DNA from: Glandiceps talaboti
Taxonomy: Eukaryota; Hemichordata; Enteropneusta; Spengelidae
Reading direction: 5' to 3'
Assembly: GCF_964340395.1 (NCBI RefSeq)
Contig: NC_135566.1
Coordinates: 16,052,501 to 16,116,500, forward strand
DNA length: 64,000 nucleotides
Shown here: positions 59,745 through 64,000 of the stretch, one piece after another
Layout of the letters: each line of letters begins with the position of its first letter
Position numbering within the stretch: the stretch's first letter is position 1
Made by a program: the position numbers and the translations under genes
Notes under the pieces: model-generated
The model's database searches: none
What the model saw: only the letters and a program-made list of their open reading frames with translations
Told to the model about the DNA's origin: nothing

Positions 59745-60234
59745 GTAAGTTGTTCTTTTAACTAGAGATAGATAAGTGTCCTTCTTTCCACACAAATGTT
59801 CAAAAATACTCTCCCGACAAGAACAAACATCCAACTCGTGTTTAGGGAACGTGAGTTCAATTGCTACACGTGTCACTTTACTTTCCTCATTTATAACAAA
59901 TTCAACTTTACCATATTCGTACCTTTGGTATCCTATCAAGGGCATTGCTTTTGGGGCGATGTGAAGCTATTACAAGGTCGCCACTGATTGGAAGGGATAC
60001 ATACTCTTTCTCATTAATAACAATAAAACCAACAGTTGTTTCCTGTGTTTTCTAACCAATCAGAATGAACCTTGTTGTAAAATGCTTCATATTATCTGTT
60101 ACTTTAAGTTCAAAGCGATCAAGTGTAAGCTGTATCAATATCATTATCATAAATTAATGTCGTCTAATATTCATGCTAGCTGAGAAATACATTTGCATAT
60201 TTTGATGACTTCTTTCTTTAATATATTTGTTCAG

Positions 60235-60411
60235 GATTCACCAAACGGGACATTCGTAATCAACGTCAATGCAACTGATCCAGATATAGTAGGGGAATTA
60301 ACGTACTCAATAGCATCAGACCCTTCTCAAAGTTATATGATAAATGAAACAACAGGTGTTATAATAACAAGAACAGAATTCAATATGGAAGACGACGGGA
60401 ACGAGCATACG
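60235..60411 (+). CDS. Exon: EC35 middle
   Basis: 177 bases, phase 0-0. DSPNGTFVINVNATDPDIVG, ELTYSIASD and MINETTGVIITRTEFNMEDD. Acceptor tgttcag, donor GTTAGT. Several N-glycosylation sequons. Confidence 0.88.
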
Positions 60412-60501
60412 GTTAGTTATATAATTCCTCTAATTTTTTGGCATGCAAAAAAGTTCATTAATATTTGTTGTTGAGATATTTTTAATTGTACCTTATTGTA
60501 A

Positions 60502-61384
60502 GGTACGAGATCAATAGTTCATTGTGCGATAATAAATTAAATTCGTTTAGTTAGGACGACTCAGACAACCCCAATCGACTCGAACAACCCCACACCTACC
60601 CCTTTTAACTAAACTAACCAAAATTTAAACATTTTTAGACAGCACAATCAATTTCAAATCAGTGTATAGTAGTATGTAGTGCTATGAATACAAAGCCAGT
60701 ATGTAGTAGTATGTAGTGCTATGAATACAAAGCCAGTGTGTATTAGTATGTAGTGTTATGAATACAAAGCCAGTATGTAGTAGCATAGTGCTATGAATAC
60801 AAAGCCAGTATGTAGTAGTATGTAGTGCTATGAATACAAATCCAGTATGTAGTAGTATATAGTACTATGAATACAAAGCCAGTATGTAGTAGTATGTAGT
60901 GCTATGAATATAAAGCCAGTATGTAGTAGTATGTAGTGCTATGAATACAAAGCCAGTATGTAGTAGTATGTAGTGCTATGAATACAAAGCCAGTATGTAG
61001 TAGTATGTAGTGCTATGAATACAAAGCCAGTATGTAGTAGTATGTAGTGCTGTGAATACAAAGTCAGTATGTAGTACAATGTAGTATGTAGTGCTGTGAA
61101 TACAAAGTCAGTATGTAGTACAATGTAGTATGTAGTGTTATGAATACAAAGCCAGTATGTAGGTAAGAAAAATCCTTCATTTGTCAACACTTTAATGTAT
61201 TGTAGTGCCATGCATTTAAGTCCTTCTATTTCTCAATTTGACATTTTATAGAAATGTTTCCAAACAGATCCACTAAAAGTAAAATCGATTTTGGATGATG
61301 AGAACCAAAATGGCTAACCCCCCCCCCCCCCCACCGTAAAAGAATTTAGTCTTTTCTCCTGCATTGAACTATTGATCTCGCCAC
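60502..61384. mobile_element. Foldback element, family 2 copy B, carrying a minisatellite
   Basis: The left end acgagatcaatagttcattg is inverted with the right end gcattgaactattgatctcg. It is longer than copy A (14187-14549) because of the internal 37-bp array. Confidence 0.6.
60660..61160. repeat. 37-bp minisatellite
   Basis: About a dozen units built from gtatgtagtagtatgtagtg plus ctatgaatacaaagcca. Some units are shortened or extended. Copy A of the host element has one diverged unit. Confidence 0.85.
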
Positions 61385-61630
61385 TAAGACTGTACTTCCA
61401 CATATGGTATTGTTTAGATTTAGAATATGTTACGATTTGGAATAATGACGAGATTTAACAATTTAATTTAGACCTTATGTTTGTTCCTTTAAGTAAGTCT
61501 TTCTTCAAGTGCCAGTTAAAAATTGTATGTTTATGCCAATGTTATCATATGTCCATAGGATTTCACAGTTCAAATGAACACAAATTCCCACAAATAATAC
61601 CTGAATGGTATATGGTTTTTACATCAACAG

Positions 61631-61733
61631 ATAATTGTACGAGTCGACGATACTCTCCACTTTGACGAAGCCTATGTACACACTGCGATCTTTTACAACG
61701 ATCCAAATCAACATGCCCCTCAATTTACCAAAG
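61631..61733 (+). CDS. Exon: EC35/EC36 junction (degenerate linker)
   Basis: 103 bases, phase 0 in and 1 out, IIVRVDDTLHFDEAYVHTAI then NDPNQHAPQFTK. The DxNDN linker is altered to NDPNQHAP. Acceptor catcaacag, donor GTATGT. Less typical than the other exons but consistent in phase. Confidence 0.72.
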
Positions 61734-62053
61734 GTATGTTACACTCTACAATGTAGCGAAGGTCGGGTACAATCTATAATTCTTAGGGCGACCCTCACGA
61801 TGACCGAAGGAAATGTATACTTGAGATCTTTTTCGAAGGATCTTTTTACACCATACTCTTCCAAAGGTAGGGTATACTTTGAAACAGTCAAACAATGATT
61901 CAAATTATTTCCCTCAACTTACGTATCCAAAAAATCACCTATATTTTCTAACGACAAAAATAAATAATCCTGCCCTTCGAGTTACAAAAGTTATGGACAG
62001 GTGTACTTTACACTTTATAGTAGGGAGACTTGTACAGTCTGATGATCGCACTA

Positions 62054-62173
62054 TGCGTGAAACTCCGAGTTACAACCAAGAAAGAGTTCCAGAACTACCA
62101 AAACCATTGCGCTCTGCCACTGCGGTATAGAGCACTGTCATAGCAGATTGATACTCACCGAGTTATATATATA
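62054..62173 (-). repeat. SINE-like repeat, inverted copy
   Basis: Reverse complement of the repeat at 23185-23293 (cgctctgccactgcggtata, gttacaaccaagaaagagtt). Like the 23-kb copies it borders a short tatata run. Confidence 0.6.
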
Positions 62174-62241
62174 ATTACTTGTACTTTATCATTATCATCA
62201 ACCAATTCTAATGACAGCGATGACATATTTAAATCTATTAG

Positions 62242-62378
62242 ATCGTTATGAGACAGAGGTTTTGGAGTCGTTACCAGTTGGGTCCAATCTGACAGATTTA
62301 GATATAAAGGCATACGATAAGGACAGTGGTCAAGATGGTGAAGTGACATATTCTCTCGCTTATGAAGGAAATGACAGG
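62242..62378 (+). CDS. Exon: EC36 first half
   Basis: 137 bases, phase 1 in and 0 out. YETEVLESLPVGSNLTDLDI, then AYDKDSGQDGEVTYSLAYEG, the standard calcium-ligand DxDSGxxG region. Acceptor tctattag, donor GTAAGA. Confidence 0.9.
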
Positions 62379-62440
62379 GTAAGAGTTCGATTACAACGTG
62401 CACGTACAGTGGAGCTCGTATATAAAAATATGGCTAAACC

Positions 62441-62608
<168 letters not shown>

Positions 62609-63218
62609 AAATATATTGAGCTAGATCATTTCATTGCCAGATTTGTAGAGTTTGATACAGTATAGCGGTGTTTAGTGTAGAATCAGTGACTGTGGCAAAA
62701 ATAATAACATCTTTTGAAAAATTATGGAAAAAAACTAATATTCGGAAAGGGAAAACGAGATGTTCAATTATGTAGAACAGTAAATTATACACATGCTGAC
62801 TGTACTAATATTGTCTGTGGTGGATGATCAACAGGCCCGAGGGAAACTGACGTATGGTGTTGCAAGAATATTATCACTGACACAGTCTTCGTAGCAGACC
62901 ATATCATGCAACCCCTCCCCCCCCCCCATATTGTATTCCTGGCCTAAGAAGTCTACAGTAGTACATGCATACAGCATAGGGGTATCCATACATAACAAAA
63001 CAAGTATCTGCAAAACTATACTCCTTTAATAATTACTGAATTTGTTCTTTTTCGAGTTCTTTTTAGGTGGCAAGTTTCTTTTCAGAAAATTGTTTTAAAA
63101 AATGTGACGTTTCTATGACTATCTACTCCACCAGCAGACACCATTTATGGTTACTGTAGTTAGTTGTTTTCAGTTTCTAATCAATTACTAATCGTTTTGT
63201 TTTCTATCTTTGCCAAAG

Positions 63219-63346
63219 TCAATATTTACGATTGAACCCATTACTGCTATTATTAGCACAGAGTATAAACTGGAGCCCCACCAGACACATCCATTTTACA
63301 ACTTGACGGCGATTGCTACCGATAATGGAACCGTTCCAAAAACCAG
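63219..63346 (+). CDS. Exon: EC36 second half, last exon in window
   Basis: 128 bases, phase 0 in and 2 out. SIFTIEPITAIISTEYKLEP, then FYNLTAIATDNGTVPKTR. Acceptor tgccaaag, donor GTACGT. The phase 2 donor is new in this gene; the next exon is beyond the window. Confidence 0.85.
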
Positions 63347-64000
63347 GTACGTATAACAGTTAAGTGAATACCTTTGTAAAACCGGCCAGGAAGTATTGTC
63401 TGAATGTCGAAATAACATGAGTTACATATAAGGTCATAAATGTTGGCTTACAGCCCTGGGAGCGGAGGGGGGGGGGGGGGGGTTCTCCCCCAAATTTTCA
63501 GACGGGGTGTGCGGTCAAAGTTCAAGACACTGACCTGAAAACAGACCCATCTTTAGTGATTTCCAGTTGCAATTAAAGTCAGCCAATTACCTCAATTCTG
63601 GTGCTGTGAAGTGTACTTCTAAATCATGAAGATGTTTCCCATATTAGGGAATTTTAAGATGAAAAGTCGACCTATGTTTAAGAATTTTTTCATGAACAAA
63701 GTTACCCCTTTGGGCGCACATACCCGTATAAATTTCGGGGAAGTACCCCCCCCCCCCACCCGCCGCTTACGCCTCTCTGTATATTATCTGTATGTACAAC
63801 AAGTATAAACAGCTAGATCTAGATCTGCCAAATGAATCATTGTACAAATTATTCTGCAATGATAGCTTCATGAGTGTAGTACTTCCAGGTGATCAGATTT
63901 CGTCACCTTACAAATTTAATTTACAAATTCAAGCCAAATTAAGTAAGTGGTGAAAATAATTCGTCTCTGGCAATCTGAAAATTAAATTTTTATATTATTT
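63347..64000. other. Start of the next intron
   Basis: No exon continuing the phase 2 frame was found. The stretch has a poly-G run near 63470, a poly-C run near 63750 and no other recognisable feature. Confidence 0.5.

Noticed and set aside
63889-63960. Possible next cadherin exon after cttccag
   Set aside because: Entering in the required phase gives an immediate stop and no cadherin motif.

Overview
This is a eukaryotic, AT-rich, intron-rich window. Its short exons with GT-AG introns, class 1-1 extracellular modules, and heavy load of microsatellites, foldback elements and satellite-like repeats suggest a marine invertebrate, most likely a deuterostome such as a hemichordate, cephalochordate or echinoderm. 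That placement is an impression from style, not a demonstration. No bacterial-type gene, tRNA, rRNA or CRISPR array was seen.

Nearly all of the window reads as one plus-strand gene. I reconstructed 51 exons by hand whose intron phases agree from a signal-peptide exon at about 2.3 kb to an exon at 63.3 kb, where the gene runs off the window. In order the product has: a signal peptide; two duplicated Thr/Ser-rich mucin-like exons (4.0 and 6.3 kb); six CUB domains, each in one phase 1-1 exon (8.1-23.0 kb), with two short linker exons; then about 35 complete cadherin (EC) repeats and the start of another (24.2-63.3 kb). The visible coding sequence is about 4,800 codons. No transmembrane or cytoplasmic region lies inside the window.

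The cadherin part has a clear plan. A five-EC cassette (EC3-7) encoded by six exons is repeated as EC8-12, EC13-17, EC18-22 and, more diverged, EC25-29. The three middle copies (29.4-39.0 kb) are almost identical, introns included, so they are a recent tandem triplication. The last EC of every cassette ends without the usual DxNDN calcium motif, giving a periodic break in the calcium-bound rod. EC1-2 and EC23-24 are a second duplicated pair, marked by a CGSKWY motif.

The introns are crowded with repeats. They hold a 5.5-kb LTR retrotransposon in minus orientation with seemingly identical LTRs but broken coding regions, inserted in a 147-bp tandem-repeat element bounded by inverted CCTCCCGTAAGGG ends. 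They also hold several paired MITE-like foldback families (1.2/13.5 kb, 14.2/60.5 kb, 20.6/58.9 kb, 8.8/18.2/39.6 kb), an 82-bp perfect inverted repeat, and long (TA), (TCATA), (TATGC), (AG) and trinucleotide arrays.

The product is presumably a very large secreted or membrane-anchored adhesion protein, with mucin-like and CUB modules at the outer tip and a long cadherin stalk. That role is inferred from domain content only.
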